Shown piece by piece: positions 13,747 to 22,948 of a stretch of 64,000 bases of DNA. The notes below the pieces were generated by a model, which saw only the letters and a program-made list of their open reading frames with translations, did not search any database and had not been told where the DNA came from. The translations under genes were made by a program, and so were the position numbers. The stretch spans positions 186,001 to 250,000 of the forward strand of contig NZ_JACCCJ010000004.1 in the NCBI RefSeq assembly GCF_013410105.1, read 5' to 3'. Every line of letters begins with the position of its first letter. Position 1 is the first letter of the stretch. Source of the stretch: Sphingopyxis sp. JAI108. Its GTDB lineage: Bacteria > Pseudomonadota > Alphaproteobacteria > Sphingomonadales > Sphingomonadaceae.

Positions 13747-14751
13747 ATGAGCAAAATGAACGAACTGATGGCGCGCGGGACCGAACTTCTCGGCAGCGAC
13801 CATGCCATCCTCTGCGGCGCGATGAGCTGGGTCTCCGAGCGCCGTCTGGTCAGCGCGATCAGCAATGCCGGAGGCTTTGGCGTGATCGCGTGCGGCGCGA
13901 TGACGCCCGAACTGCTCGACGCCGAAATCGCGGCGACCAAGCTACTCGCGACGCGCAATTTCGGCGTCAACCTGATCACCATGCACCCACAGCTGTTCGA
14001 CCTGATCGACGTGTGCGCCAAGCATGGCGTCGGCCATGTCGTGCTCGCGGGCGGCCTGCCGCCCAAGGGCAGCCTGGAGGCGATCAAGGCCTCGGGCGCG
14101 AAGGTGATCTGTTTCGCTCCGACGCTGGCGCTCGCCAAGAAGCTTGTGCGTTCAGGCGTCGACGCCCTGGTGATCGAGGGGATGGAGGCGGGCGGCCATA
14201 TCGGCCCGGTGTCGACGAGCGTGCTCGCACAGGAGATCCTGCCCACGCTCGCCGACGAAGTCCCGATCTTCGTCGCCGGCGGCATCGGCCGCGGCGAGGC
14301 GATCGCCGCCTATCTGGAGATGGGCGCGTCGGGCGTCCAGCTCGGTACGCGCTTCGTCTGCGCGACCGAGAGCATCGCGCATCCCAATTTCAAAAAGGCT
14401 TTCCTGCGCGCCTCGGCGCGCGAGGCGGTCGCGAGCGTCCAGATCGACCCGCGCCTGCCAGTCATTCCGGTCCGCGCGCTCAAGAATGCCGGGACCGAAG
14501 CCTTCACCGCAAAGCAGCGCGAAGTCGCGAACAAGCTCGACAAGGGCGAGGTCGACATGGCCGAAGCCCAACTCGAGATCGAGCATTATTGGGCGGGCGC
14601 GCTGCGCCGCGCCGTGATCGACGGCGACGTCGAAAATGGTTCGTTAATGGCAGGGCAATCTGTCGGTATGGTATCCGAAGAAGAGAGCGCGGCAGCAATT
14701 GTCGCATCTCTGGTGCAACAGGCCGAAGCCGCGTTGCACGCTCGGGGTTGA
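13747..14751 (+). CDS. Nitronate monooxygenase (2-nitropropane dioxygenase) family protein, 334 aa
   Basis: FMN-dependent TIM-barrel enzyme of the NMO/FabK-like family. The phosphate-binding segments are visible: VIEGMEAGGHIGP (residues about 140-152) and IFVAGGIGRGEAIAAYLEMGASGVQLGTRF split over about 175-205. The histidine in EAGGHIG is the usual catalytic residue of class-type NMOs. The ATG at 13747 (MSKMNELM) is preferred over in-frame starts upstream, which only add basic, unconserved residues. Natural substrate (a nitronate or an enoyl compound) cannot be decided. Confidence 0.87.
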   Translation: MSKMNELMARGTELLGSDHAILCGAMSWVSERRLVSAISNAGGFGVIACGAMTPELLDAEIAATKLLATRNFGVNLITMHPQLFDLIDVCAKHGVGHVVLAGGLPPKGSLEAIKASGAKVICFAPTLALAKKLVRSGVDALVIEGMEAGGHIGPVSTSVLAQEILPTLADEVPIFVAGGIGRGEAIAAYLEMGASGVQLGTRFVCATESIAHPNFKKAFLRASAREAVASVQIDPRLPVIPVRALKNAGTEAFTAKQREVANKLDKGEVDMAEAQLEIEHYWAGALRRAVIDGDVENGSLMAGQSVGMVSEEESAAAIVASLVQQAEAALHARG

Positions 14752-14782
14752 TGCCGCATGGCGATGCGGTTGGGGAGTGGTC

Positions 14783-15541
14783 ATGAATTTGTCGCGTAAG
14801 ATCATCGTAGCCGGCCTGCTGGCGAGTGTTGCCGCCTGTGCGCCGAAACCGCCCCCCCCGCCGCCGCCTCCCCCGCCGCCGCCGGTCGTCGTCACCATCC
14901 CGCCGCGGCCGCTGCCGCCGGGCAATGCTTCGCTGACGCAGATCCTTCCGGGCCGCGGGATCGACGGACGCTTCGTCACCGCGAACAGCGGCGTGACGGG
15001 CGACCGTGCCTTCTGGCAGCTCAAGATCGGGCTCAACGTCGCCGCGATCGGTTGCCGCGGTATCGAGGAATCGACGCTGGTTTCCGCCTATAACAATATC
15101 ATCAAGGCGCACGGCAAGGTGATCAAGTCGACCGAGAAGTCGGTGATCAAGGATCTCGGGAAGGAAAACAAGAACAACGGCATCGCGCCGCGCGACCGCC
15201 TGTCGACGCAATTGTTCAACTATTTCGCCCAGCCCCCCGCGCAGCGGAACTTCTGCGCGCGGGCAAACGAGATCGCCCAGATCGTCTCGACGACGCCCAC
15301 CGACCAGCTTGTCGAACAGGCGCCCGCGCACCTCGCGCGGCTCGACGAGCCGTTCAAGGAATTTTACGAAGCCTATGCCCAATATCAGGCCGATGTGATC
15401 GCGTGGGACGCGAAATATGCGCCGCCGCCGGCCATCATGACGGCGCCCGCACCGGCCACGCCGGTCGGCCCGGCGATCACGACCGGCACCACGCCGGGGG
15501 CGCTGGCGACGATGCCCGCGGATCCGGCCGAGAGTCGCTGA
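14783..15541 (+). CDS. Polyproline-containing lipoprotein of unknown function, 252 aa
   Basis: Type II signal peptide with lipobox ending VAAC at about residue 19, so the mature protein is lipid-anchored. Directly after it come twelve consecutive prolines and a further proline-rich stretch (residues about 23-48), a likely periplasm-spanning linker. The remaining 200 residues are mostly helical, with a lysine-rich region (KVIKSTEKSVIKDLGKENKN) and two cysteines. ATG at 14783 follows GGGGAGTGGTC. No domain was recognised. Confidence 0.78.
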   Translation: MNLSRKIIVAGLLASVAACAPKPPPPPPPPPPPPVVVTIPPRPLPPGNASLTQILPGRGIDGRFVTANSGVTGDRAFWQLKIGLNVAAIGCRGIEESTLVSAYNNIIKAHGKVIKSTEKSVIKDLGKENKNNGIAPRDRLSTQLFNYFAQPPAQRNFCARANEIAQIVSTTPTDQLVEQAPAHLARLDEPFKEFYEAYAQYQADVIAWDAKYAPPPAIMTAPAPATPVGPAITTGTTPGALATMPADPAESR

Positions 15542-15627
15542 CGGAATTTCGGGCCGCATAGGAATAGATCGGACAATCGCGCGCGAGGTATTGGCGCACG
15601 CCGCATCCTTCTGATAGCAGGATGGCG

Positions 15628-17925
15628 ATGACCAACGCCCCGCCCCCGCCCTCGTCGGCCGCCCAGTCGGCGCGCACCATATTGACCCGGCTGCACGAGG
15701 TGATGGCATCACGCGTCAATGCGCAGGGCAAGCTCAACCAGGTCGTCGGCATCATCGGCGAATGCCTCGACAGCGAGGTGTGCTCGATCTACCTGCTGCG
15801 CGACGGCGCGCTCGAACTTTACGCGACGCGCGGGCTGAAGCAGGAGGCCGTGCACGTCACGCGCCTCGGCCTCGGCGAAGGGCTGGTGGGCACGATCGCC
15901 GAGCATATCGAGACGCTGAACCTCGACGAAGCGGCGGCGCATCCCGACTTTTCCTATCGCCCCGAAACGGGCGAGGAACTGTTCCACAGCTTTGCCGGTG
16001 TCCCGATCATCCGCCGCGAGCGCGCAGTGGGCGTCCTCTGCGTCCAGCACGCCGATCCGCGCCGTTATGCCGATATCGAGATCGAGACGCTGCAGACGGT
16101 CGCGATGGTGCTGTCCGAACTGATCGCCAACGCTGATCTGGTCGATACCGCCGCGCGCACCGATGCCGCCGCGGCGGATCAGTCGGCGCAGCGGCTGAAC
16201 GGGCAGAAGCTGGTCGACGGGATGGGCGCCGGGGTCGCGGTGTTCCACCAGCCGCGCATCACGATCGAGCACACGGTCGCCGACGACACCGAAGCCGAAC
16301 GCCACCGCGTCTATGCCGCCTTCGACAAGATGCGCGAGCAGATCGACCGCATGGCGAGCAGCGCCGACTTCGGCGTCGGCGGCGAGCATGAAGAGGTCAT
16401 CGAGACCTACAAGATGTTCGCCTATGACGAAGGGTGGTCGCGACGGATCAACGAGGCGATCGACAGCGGGCTGACCGCAGAGGCGGCGATCGAGCGCGTC
16501 CAGCAGCGCACCCGGATGCGGATGCGGCAGATCGACGATCCCCTGCTGCGCGACCGCATGCACGATCTCGAGGACCTGTCGAACCGGCTGATCCGGATCG
16601 TGTCGGGGCAGATGGGCACCGCGGCGCAGATGGGCCTGCGCCAGGATTCGATCCTGATCGCGCGCAACCTCGGCCCCGCCGAGCTGCTCGAATATGACCG
16701 CCGTCGCCTGAAAGGCGTCGTGCTCGAGGAAGGGTCGCTGACCGCGCACGTCATCATCGTCGCGCGCGCGATGGGTGTGCCGGTGATCGGCCGCGTCAGC
16801 GATGTTCGCACGTCGATCCGCGAAGGCGACCTGTTGCTGCTCGACGCATCGGCCGGCCAGTTGCATGTCCGGCCGACGCAGGCGGTGCAGGATGCGTTCG
16901 ACGCAAAGTTGGAGATTTCACACAAGCGCCGCGCGAACCTTGCCTCGTTGCGCGACCTGCCCGCGGTCACCAAGGATGGTGTGCCGATCGAACTGATGAT
17001 CAATGCGGGCCTGCGCGAAGACGTCGCGGCGCTCGACTTGACCGGCGCGCGGGGCATCGGGTTGTTCCGCACCGAATTCCAGTTCCTCGTTTCGGCGACC
17101 CTGCCGTCGCGCGACCGCCAGCAGCGACTATACCGCGACGTGCTCGACGCAGCCGGCGACCGGCCGGTGATCTTCCGCACGGTCGACATCGGCGGCGACA
17201 AGGCGCTGCCCTATATGAACGTAGGCGACAGCGCGCAGGAGGAAAATCCGGCGATGGGCTGGCGCGCGCTGCGCCTCGCGCTCGAGCGCGAAGGACTGCT
17301 CAAGGTTCAGGCCCGGGCGCTGATGGAAGCGGCGGCGGGACGGACGCTCAACGTGATGTTCCCGATGGTGTCCGAGCCGTGGGAATATGAAGCGGCGCGC
17401 GACCTGTTCGTCGGCCAGCGCGCGTGGCTCGCGCAGCATAACAAGAAATTGCCGGCAGCCATCCGTTATGGCGCCATGCTGGAAGTGCCCGGCCTCGTCG
17501 AAACGCTCGACCTGATGCTGCCGCACCTCGATTTCCTGTCGGTCGGGACCAACGACCTGACCCAATTCCTGTTCGCGGCCGACCGGGCACATCCGCGGCT
17601 CGCCGAGCGCTATGACTGGTTGTCGCCGACGGTGATGCGCTACCTCGCTCGCGTCGTGCGGGTCGTCTCGGGAACGAAGGTCGCGCTGGGCGTGTGCGGC
17701 GAGATGGGCGGACGGCCGCTGGAAGCGATGGCGCTGCTCGGCGTCGGCATCGAGCGGCTGTCGATCACCCCGGCCGGCGTCGGGCCCGTCAAGGCGATGA
17801 TCCGCTCGCTCGATCTCGGCGCGCTGCGCGCCGACATGCCGGCGATCCTCGCACGGCCCGCCGCCAACCCGCGCGGCCAGTATCAGGACTGGGCAGAGCG
17901 TCATCAGGTCGATCTGGGCGATTGA
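15628..17925 (+). CDS. ptsP: Phosphoenolpyruvate-protein phosphotransferase PtsP (EI-Ntr), 765 aa
   Basis: First enzyme of the nitrogen phosphotransferase system: it autophosphorylates from PEP and passes phosphate to NPr. Domains in order: N-terminal GAF sensor (about residues 25-165), PEP-utilising N-terminal helical domain, mobile domain with the phospho-histidine in SLTAHVIIVARAMGVPV, and C-terminal PEP-binding barrel (GLFRTEFQFL, SVGTNDLTQFLFAADRAHP, VCGEMGGRP). The GAF domain fits regulation by glutamine/2-oxoglutarate as known for EI-Ntr. Start: ATG at 15628 has AGCAGGA at a better distance than the ATG at 15622. Confidence 0.95.
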   Translation: MTNAPPPPSSAAQSARTILTRLHEVMASRVNAQGKLNQVVGIIGECLDSEVCSIYLLRDGALELYATRGLKQEAVHVTRLGLGEGLVGTIAEHIETLNLDEAAAHPDFSYRPETGEELFHSFAGVPIIRRERAVGVLCVQHADPRRYADIEIETLQTVAMVLSELIANADLVDTAARTDAAAADQSAQRLNGQKLVDGMGAGVAVFHQPRITIEHTVADDTEAERHRVYAAFDKMREQIDRMASSADFGVGGEHEEVIETYKMFAYDEGWSRRINEAIDSGLTAEAAIERVQQRTRMRMRQIDDPLLRDRMHDLEDLSNRLIRIVSGQMGTAAQMGLRQDSILIARNLGPAELLEYDRRRLKGVVLEEGSLTAHVIIVARAMGVPVIGRVSDVRTSIREGDLLLLDASAGQLHVRPTQAVQDAFDAKLEISHKRRANLASLRDLPAVTKDGVPIELMINAGLREDVAALDLTGARGIGLFRTEFQFLVSATLPSRDRQQRLYRDVLDAAGDRPVIFRTVDIGGDKALPYMNVGDSAQEENPAMGWRALRLALEREGLLKVQARALMEAAAGRTLNVMFPMVSEPWEYEAARDLFVGQRAWLAQHNKKLPAAIRYGAMLEVPGLVETLDLMLPHLDFLSVGTNDLTQFLFAADRAHPRLAERYDWLSPTVMRYLARVVRVVSGTKVALGVCGEMGGRPLEAMALLGVGIERLSITPAGVGPVKAMIRSLDLGALRADMPAILARPAANPRGQYQDWAERHQVDLGD

Positions 17926-18008
17926 TCACGCTTCAGCGCCGAAATTAACCTTTCGACAGGGATGTTTTGGTTAATACACTCTTGCGCCCATTGGGGAGGC
18001 TGGAGAAG

Positions 18009-18656
18009 ATGATGCAGTTGGTCAAACGTTCCTACGCCGGGGTCATGCACAAAATCGCCGACCTCGGCCCGATGGAAAGGCTTGCCGAGGAAGCGCAGCA
18101 GAGCGACGAATATGGCTGGTTGCGCTGGGCCGCTTCGCTGCTCGCTATCCACGACATCGAACGCATGATCGCGCTCGGTCTGCCCTGGTGGAATGTCGCC
18201 GCGACACGCGACGTTGCGCAGTTCCTTCGCACGCGTCCGAATGCACGGGTTTTCGAATATGGCGCGGGCGCGAGCACCATCTGGCTCGCCCGCCACGCCG
18301 CGCACGTCACCTCCGTTGAGCATCATGCCGAATGGCACCACCGGCTGAGCAGGGAAGTCGCGCGCTTCCAGAATATCGCGTTGCACCACTGCGAGCTCGA
18401 CGGCGACGCCTATATCGGCGCAATCGACGAAACGGGGGCGCCGTTCGACCTGATCGTCGTCGATGGACGTCGCCGCACCGAATGTCTCGCGCGAGCAATC
18501 CCGCATCTAGCGCCGGGCGGCATCATCCTGCTCGATGACAGCGGCCGCAGTCGCTATCGCCGCGCCATCGAAAATTGCGGGCTGAAAGAGCGCCGCCATT
18601 TTGGCCGCTCCTATTGTGTCCCCTATCCCGATTTTACCAGCATCCTTCATGCCTGA
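18009..18656 (+). CDS. Class I SAM-dependent methyltransferase, 215 aa
   Basis: Rossmann-type methyltransferase. Motif I is RVFEYGAGASTIWLARHA, the acidic end of strand 2 is VTSVEHH, motif IV is FDLIVVDGRRR, and PHLAPGGIILLDDSGR follows. The start is set at ATG 18009 (GGAG just upstream); an in-frame TTG at 17967 is possible. Its 3' end overlaps the next gene by 8 bases, so the pair is probably translationally coupled. Substrate is unknown; the neighbouring flippase-like and glycosyltransferase genes hint at an envelope glycan or lipid. Confidence 0.85.
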   Translation: MMQLVKRSYAGVMHKIADLGPMERLAEEAQQSDEYGWLRWAASLLAIHDIERMIALGLPWWNVAATRDVAQFLRTRPNARVFEYGAGASTIWLARHAAHVTSVEHHAEWHHRLSREVARFQNIALHHCELDGDAYIGAIDETGAPFDLIVVDGRRRTECLARAIPHLAPGGIILLDDSGRSRYRRAIENCGLKERRHFGRSYCVPYPDFTSILHA

Positions 18657-19494
18657 CATCGCCGCGCCGCGGCGCCGGCCGTCGTTCGAACGGATCGGGC
18701 GATGGGTTGGCGGCCTAGCGCTCGCGGCCAGCATCGCCTTCATCGGCGAGCGACTGTGGCGGCTCGACTGGTCGACACTCCAGCCGCACGCTTCGTGGAG
18801 CTTCGCGGGCGCGATGCTCGGCGCCGCGCTGCTCTTCGCCGCCGCCGACCGCGCACTGGCGCTGGGATGGACCGCACTCGTCGATCCCGAACGGGTCCAT
18901 CCGCCGCGCGCTATGGCGCGCATCTATGCGCGCGGCGTGTTGATGAAATATCTGCCGGGGTCGGTGTTCCAATATGTGAGCCGCCAGGTTGAAGGCGCGA
19001 AGACCGGAATCGAACATAAACTGCTCGCCAAGTCGGTTGCTATCGAGGTCGGCCTGCATCTGGTCAGCAGCATGTCGGTCGCCGCCGCCTGCCTGGCCTT
19101 CGATCGCTGGCCTGTAACGGCGGTCATGGCAGCGCTCATCGTCATCGGCGCATCGCTTTCCATGCGCCGGCCGCTACTGACCGCGCTGGCCTTCCAGATC
19201 ATCGCCTTCGGCGCTTTTGCCGCGGCTGCCGCGTTGATCGGCGCTGCGGTTCTGCCAGCCGGCGCGACCCTCGCGCATTTCGCCGCGCTGTTCCTGCTGG
19301 CGTGGCTGGCGGGATTTGTCGTGCCTGTCGCACCGGGCGGCATCGGCGTTCGCGAAGCAGCGCTGCTGGCGCTGGCAGGCACCAGCCTGCCAGCGGCGGC
19401 TTTGATGGCGGCAACGCTGGCGCTGCGCGCATCGTCGATCGCCGGCGACCTTGGATATGGCCTTGTGACGCTGGGACGCCGCGACCGGGGTTGA
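18649..19494 (+). CDS. UPF0104 / lysylphosphatidylglycerol synthase-type transmembrane protein, 281 aa
   Basis: Integral membrane protein with about seven hydrophobic segments. MKYLPGSVFQYVSRQ (about residues 98-112) and PGGIGVREAALL (about 229-240) are signature segments of the LPG-synthase transmembrane family, which includes flippase-like proteins next to glycosyltransferases. The ATG at 18649 overlaps the methyltransferase stop. It lacks the soluble aminoacyltransferase domain of MprF, so a lysyl-transfer role is unlikely; a lipid or glycolipid flippase role is inferred. It converges with the GT-C operon on the other strand. Confidence 0.8.
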   Translation: MPDIAAPRRRPSFERIGRWVGGLALAASIAFIGERLWRLDWSTLQPHASWSFAGAMLGAALLFAAADRALALGWTALVDPERVHPPRAMARIYARGVLMKYLPGSVFQYVSRQVEGAKTGIEHKLLAKSVAIEVGLHLVSSMSVAAACLAFDRWPVTAVMAALIVIGASLSMRRPLLTALAFQIIAFGAFAAAAALIGAAVLPAGATLAHFAALFLLAWLAGFVVPVAPGGIGVREAALLALAGTSLPAAALMAATLALRASSIAGDLGYGLVTLGRRDRG

Positions 19495-19540
19495 AAGGCG
19501 TTTGCCGGGCGCGCGGCAAATACCACGACGGCAACGCAAT

Positions 19541-21271
19541 TCAGAACAGCATGAAAAGGGGACCGCCCTCGTCGAGCTGCGCCGGAACCTTGATGCCCTG
19601 CCCCCAGATCAGCCGGGCGCCCGAAGCACCGGTCGATGCCCGATGGACGCCGCGGTCGAGGTGGACGAATTGACCGGGCGCGAACACGCGATCGCCGATC
19701 GTGATGCTCGCATCGCCCACCGTGTAGGAACCAGGCACCCGGATCGTGAAGCGATGATCGGTCGAGCGGGATGGAATATTCTCGCCGGCGATCCAGAACG
19801 GGCCCCACAGATGCACGAACGTATCGCGGATCGCGGCGAGATCGCCGGGAAGGAAAGAGGGCACCGGGCCTTTGCCGTTCAACGCATCCTCGAACATATG
19901 GTCGTCGTTCACCACTAGCGGGACCGGCTTGGACGCCATGGTTTCCTCGAGGCTCGGAAAGCCGCCGCGAAGATATTGGTCGATGCCCCAGGGCGTCATG
20001 AACACATTGGCCTTGGGAAATCGCCCCAGCATCGCGCAACTGTCGAAGTAGGAGACGCCGTTCGGGAACATGGCGTCGGCGACGCGCAGCATCTGGCGCT
20101 GGCGTTCGATCGGGTTCGGCGGTTCCTTGTAAAGGACGAAGCCGCCACCGAGCAGCAGCAGCGCGGCGACCGCGATCGCGCGGTAGCGCGCAACCAGCAC
20201 CGCGAACACCACGCCGCAAGCGACCGTGACCGGCGGCAGCATATAGACGTAAAAATAGGGCGCGGTGTTGTGATAGAAGAACAGCGTCAGGATCGGCAGG
20301 TAAAAGCCGGTCAACGCCAGCTTTTCGGCTTTGGGCAGCGCCGCGTTCCAGACGACGAGCGGAAACGCCAATATGGCGAGCGCCAGAACGACCGAAAGCT
20401 GCACGCCCTTCACCAGCGATTGCCAATAGGTCACATAACCAAAGTGGAACATCTTGCCGCCGGCGCGCGAGACGACCTTCATCGCCTCGACGTCGCTGTT
20501 GCCGGCCAGGCTGCTGGCGTGCGCGAGATAGATCAGCGCGAATGCACCGAGCGCGGCGCCGCCGAGCGCGGTGAAGCGGAGGAGCAGGCGCCGCTTGTCC
20601 GCCGCCTCCGACCAAAGGAGGCAAGCGACGCCCAGAAACACCGGTGCATAGAGGATCGTCTTGATCGTCAGCATCGCCGACAGGCCGGCAAGCAGGCCGA
20701 CGACAAGAATCGGACCGGCGGTCAGGCGAAACCGCAGCAATATCCAGGTTGCGGTCATGAGCATCGCAGCGGCGGGCGCATCGAAACGGAAGGAGGTGCC
20801 GTGCTGAAGCACATATCCGGCGGTCAGATATGCCAGCGCGCAGAGCATGGCGGGCACCCGCGCCACGAAACGCGACGCAGCGCCGAAGATCGCCGCCGCG
20901 ACGATGATCTCGCACAGGAACATGAAGAGCCGGATCGTGATGATATGGTCGACGCCGACACCCGGCAGATCGACCGCCCACACGAAGGCGCGCGTGTAGA
21001 GCGTCTGCAGCGGTTCGGTCAGCGTGCCTTGCGCAAGCTTTTGCACCTGGCTGTAATGATAGAATTCGTCCCAGTTGATCGCGCGCGTGAGCGCGAGATA
21101 AAGATGCGCCGCAAGCGCCAGCACGATCCCCGCCATCGGCCAGAAAAGCGAGCCGGCGTCGGGAAATTTTCCGACGCGGACGTCCAGCGCCGGTATCGCC
21201 TTCGGCGCCCCGCGATGCCTTTTCAGCGGTTCGCCACCACGATGGCCCCCGGCTTCCCCCTGCTGGTCCAT
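19541..21271 (-). CDS. ArnT/GT39-like membrane glycosyltransferase with C-terminal beta-rich extension, 576 aa
   Basis: A cytoplasmic head (about 40 residues) is followed by about eleven transmembrane segments. The first external loop carries NWDEFYHYSQ, the acidic DE motif expected for GT-C enzymes that use polyprenyl-phosphate sugars. After the last membrane segment a roughly 180-residue extracytoplasmic part ends in a beta-rich segment (RVPGSYTVGD ... FVHLDRGVH). Start ATG 21271 has GAAGGGA upstream, inside the end of the preceding paralogue; the genes are 7 bases apart. It is the last gene of a three-gene operon. The acceptor is unknown. Confidence 0.85.
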   Translation of the reverse strand: MDQQGEAGGHRGGEPLKRHRGAPKAIPALDVRVGKFPDAGSLFWPMAGIVLALAAHLYLALTRAINWDEFYHYSQVQKLAQGTLTEPLQTLYTRAFVWAVDLPGVGVDHIITIRLFMFLCEIIVAAAIFGAASRFVARVPAMLCALAYLTAGYVLQHGTSFRFDAPAAAMLMTATWILLRFRLTAGPILVVGLLAGLSAMLTIKTILYAPVFLGVACLLWSEAADKRRLLLRFTALGGAALGAFALIYLAHASSLAGNSDVEAMKVVSRAGGKMFHFGYVTYWQSLVKGVQLSVVLALAILAFPLVVWNAALPKAEKLALTGFYLPILTLFFYHNTAPYFYVYMLPPVTVACGVVFAVLVARYRAIAVAALLLLGGGFVLYKEPPNPIERQRQMLRVADAMFPNGVSYFDSCAMLGRFPKANVFMTPWGIDQYLRGGFPSLEETMASKPVPLVVNDDHMFEDALNGKGPVPSFLPGDLAAIRDTFVHLWGPFWIAGENIPSRSTDHRFTIRVPGSYTVGDASITIGDRVFAPGQFVHLDRGVHRASTGASGARLIWGQGIKVPAQLDEGGPLFMLF

Positions 21272-21278
21272 GGTCCCT

Positions 21279-22946
21279 TCAATACTCCGTAAAGATGGGC
21301 CCGCTCGGCCAGGCAAAAGCCGGTCGGTCCAGATCGTCGCCCCAACGCAGGGTCACATCGACGCCGCGTGGCCCCGCGACGCTGTGCATTCCCCTCGCCA
21401 GCGTGACCAGGCTGCCGGCGGGATGATGTTTCCCGTCAATATCGATGCTCCCGCCCTCGACGGTATAGCGTCCGGGAACCGCGATCTCGACCGCAATCGG
21501 CCGTTCACCCGGCGCGATGACCTTTCCGGCAACGAACAGCCGTCCCCAATGCGGAATATAATTCTCGCGCAGAATCCTGTCGTCTTCGGGAAGAAAGCGG
21601 CCGTCGAAAGACGTGTCGTGGAAAAGACCCCGCAGAACCACATTATTGGCCAGAAGCATCGGGACGGGCTCGGCCTTCAGCGCCGCGCTGTAAATCGGTT
21701 CGCCCGCCCGATAGTAATTTTCCAGTCCCCATCCGCTGGCGAAGTGATTCACCGCGCGCGGGAAATTTCCCGCCATTCCGCTGTTGTCGATATAGGTGAC
21801 GGGCGCGGGAAATATGGTCTGAATGCCGGTCAGGATCGCCCGCTGGCGGGGCAGCACGTCGCGATCCTGCCCGAACGACAGCAGCAGCGCGCCGGCGAGC
21901 GGAAGGAAAGCCACGGCAACGACGCCGTAACGCTGCCGGAGCCAGCCCACCACGGGCGCGACGGCAACAACGGCGGGGGGCAGGATGAAGGCGAAGTGAT
22001 AGGGGAAGGCATTGCGATAGACGGCGACCGTCGCGAGCGGCGCCAGAAGGGAGAGCAAGAGAATGCGCTCCGTCCAGCCGCGGCCGGGCCAACAGGCGTA
22101 AAGGACCGTAGCGAGAATGGCGACCGACAGCAGCGGCGCAAAGACGATCTGCAACAGGAGCCAGGCCCCTTGCGGAAAGACACCCCCCGAAAACATCCGG
22201 TCGATCGAAGCGCGACCAAGATCACCGACGTCGCGCAAAACGCCGACCGGCCCGGTCGCCGGCAGATGGGGTGCCAGCCAGAGCAGCGTCACGCCTGCCA
22301 GCGCGACCAGCATCGCCGCGCTCGCCAACACCCGGCGATGACCGGGCTTCTCCAGCCGGAACAGCAGGACGCCCAGAAAGGCGGGCGCGTAAAGCACCGC
22401 TTTGATCGTGGAAAAGAAGGCCAGTCCGACAAGAAGCAGGATCAGCGCGATTTCCCTGCCGCGCAGCGGGCGGCAGAGGGTCAGCCACAATGCCCCCATC
22501 AGCAGGGCGGCCGCGATCATGTCGGCCCGCAGCGCGAAGGCGTGCAGGAACACATAGCCGCCGGTCGCGTATATCAACCCGCAAAGCAGCGCCGTTTCGC
22601 GGTCGGTAAAGCGGCTCGCCATTCCCGCGATCGCCGCGATCGTCGCGATTTCGAAAGGAAGGATGAGAAGCCGGATCAGCTGGATATGGTCGATATTATC
22701 CCCGGGGAGCGCGGGAACCCAGAAAAACAGCGCGACAAATGGCGCCTGCAGCCATGGCGCCGGACGCCCGAGCAGATGCTGGTGGATCTGGCTGAAATGG
22801 AAAAATTCGTCCCAGTTCACGCTTTTGGCATAAACGAGCTCGACCTGAAGCAGCAGCACCAGAGCCAGCATCGTGCACAGGATCTGCACCGCCGTCGGGC
22901 GAAGCAATCGCGTCGCGATATCTCGCCGCTGCGCCACCGATGCCAT
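21279..22946 (-). CDS. ArnT/GT39-like membrane glycosyltransferase, tandem paralogue, 555 aa
   Basis: Same architecture as the downstream gene: about eleven membrane segments, first-loop motif NWDEFFHFSQ, and a C-terminal extracytoplasmic part ending in VPGRYTVEGGSIDIDG ... LVTLARGMHS. Similarity to its neighbour is clear in the first loop and the extreme C-terminus but low in between, so the duplication is old. The start is 2 bases after the stop of the GT2 gene, which should supply the polyprenyl-phosphate sugar. Role in envelope glycan or glycolipid decoration is inferred. Confidence 0.85.
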   Translation of the reverse strand: MASVAQRRDIATRLLRPTAVQILCTMLALVLLLQVELVYAKSVNWDEFFHFSQIHQHLLGRPAPWLQAPFVALFFWVPALPGDNIDHIQLIRLLILPFEIATIAAIAGMASRFTDRETALLCGLIYATGGYVFLHAFALRADMIAAALLMGALWLTLCRPLRGREIALILLLVGLAFFSTIKAVLYAPAFLGVLLFRLEKPGHRRVLASAAMLVALAGVTLLWLAPHLPATGPVGVLRDVGDLGRASIDRMFSGGVFPQGAWLLLQIVFAPLLSVAILATVLYACWPGRGWTERILLLSLLAPLATVAVYRNAFPYHFAFILPPAVVAVAPVVGWLRQRYGVVAVAFLPLAGALLLSFGQDRDVLPRQRAILTGIQTIFPAPVTYIDNSGMAGNFPRAVNHFASGWGLENYYRAGEPIYSAALKAEPVPMLLANNVVLRGLFHDTSFDGRFLPEDDRILRENYIPHWGRLFVAGKVIAPGERPIAVEIAVPGRYTVEGGSIDIDGKHHPAGSLVTLARGMHSVAGPRGVDVTLRWGDDLDRPAFAWPSGPIFTEY

Positions 22947-22948
22947 AG

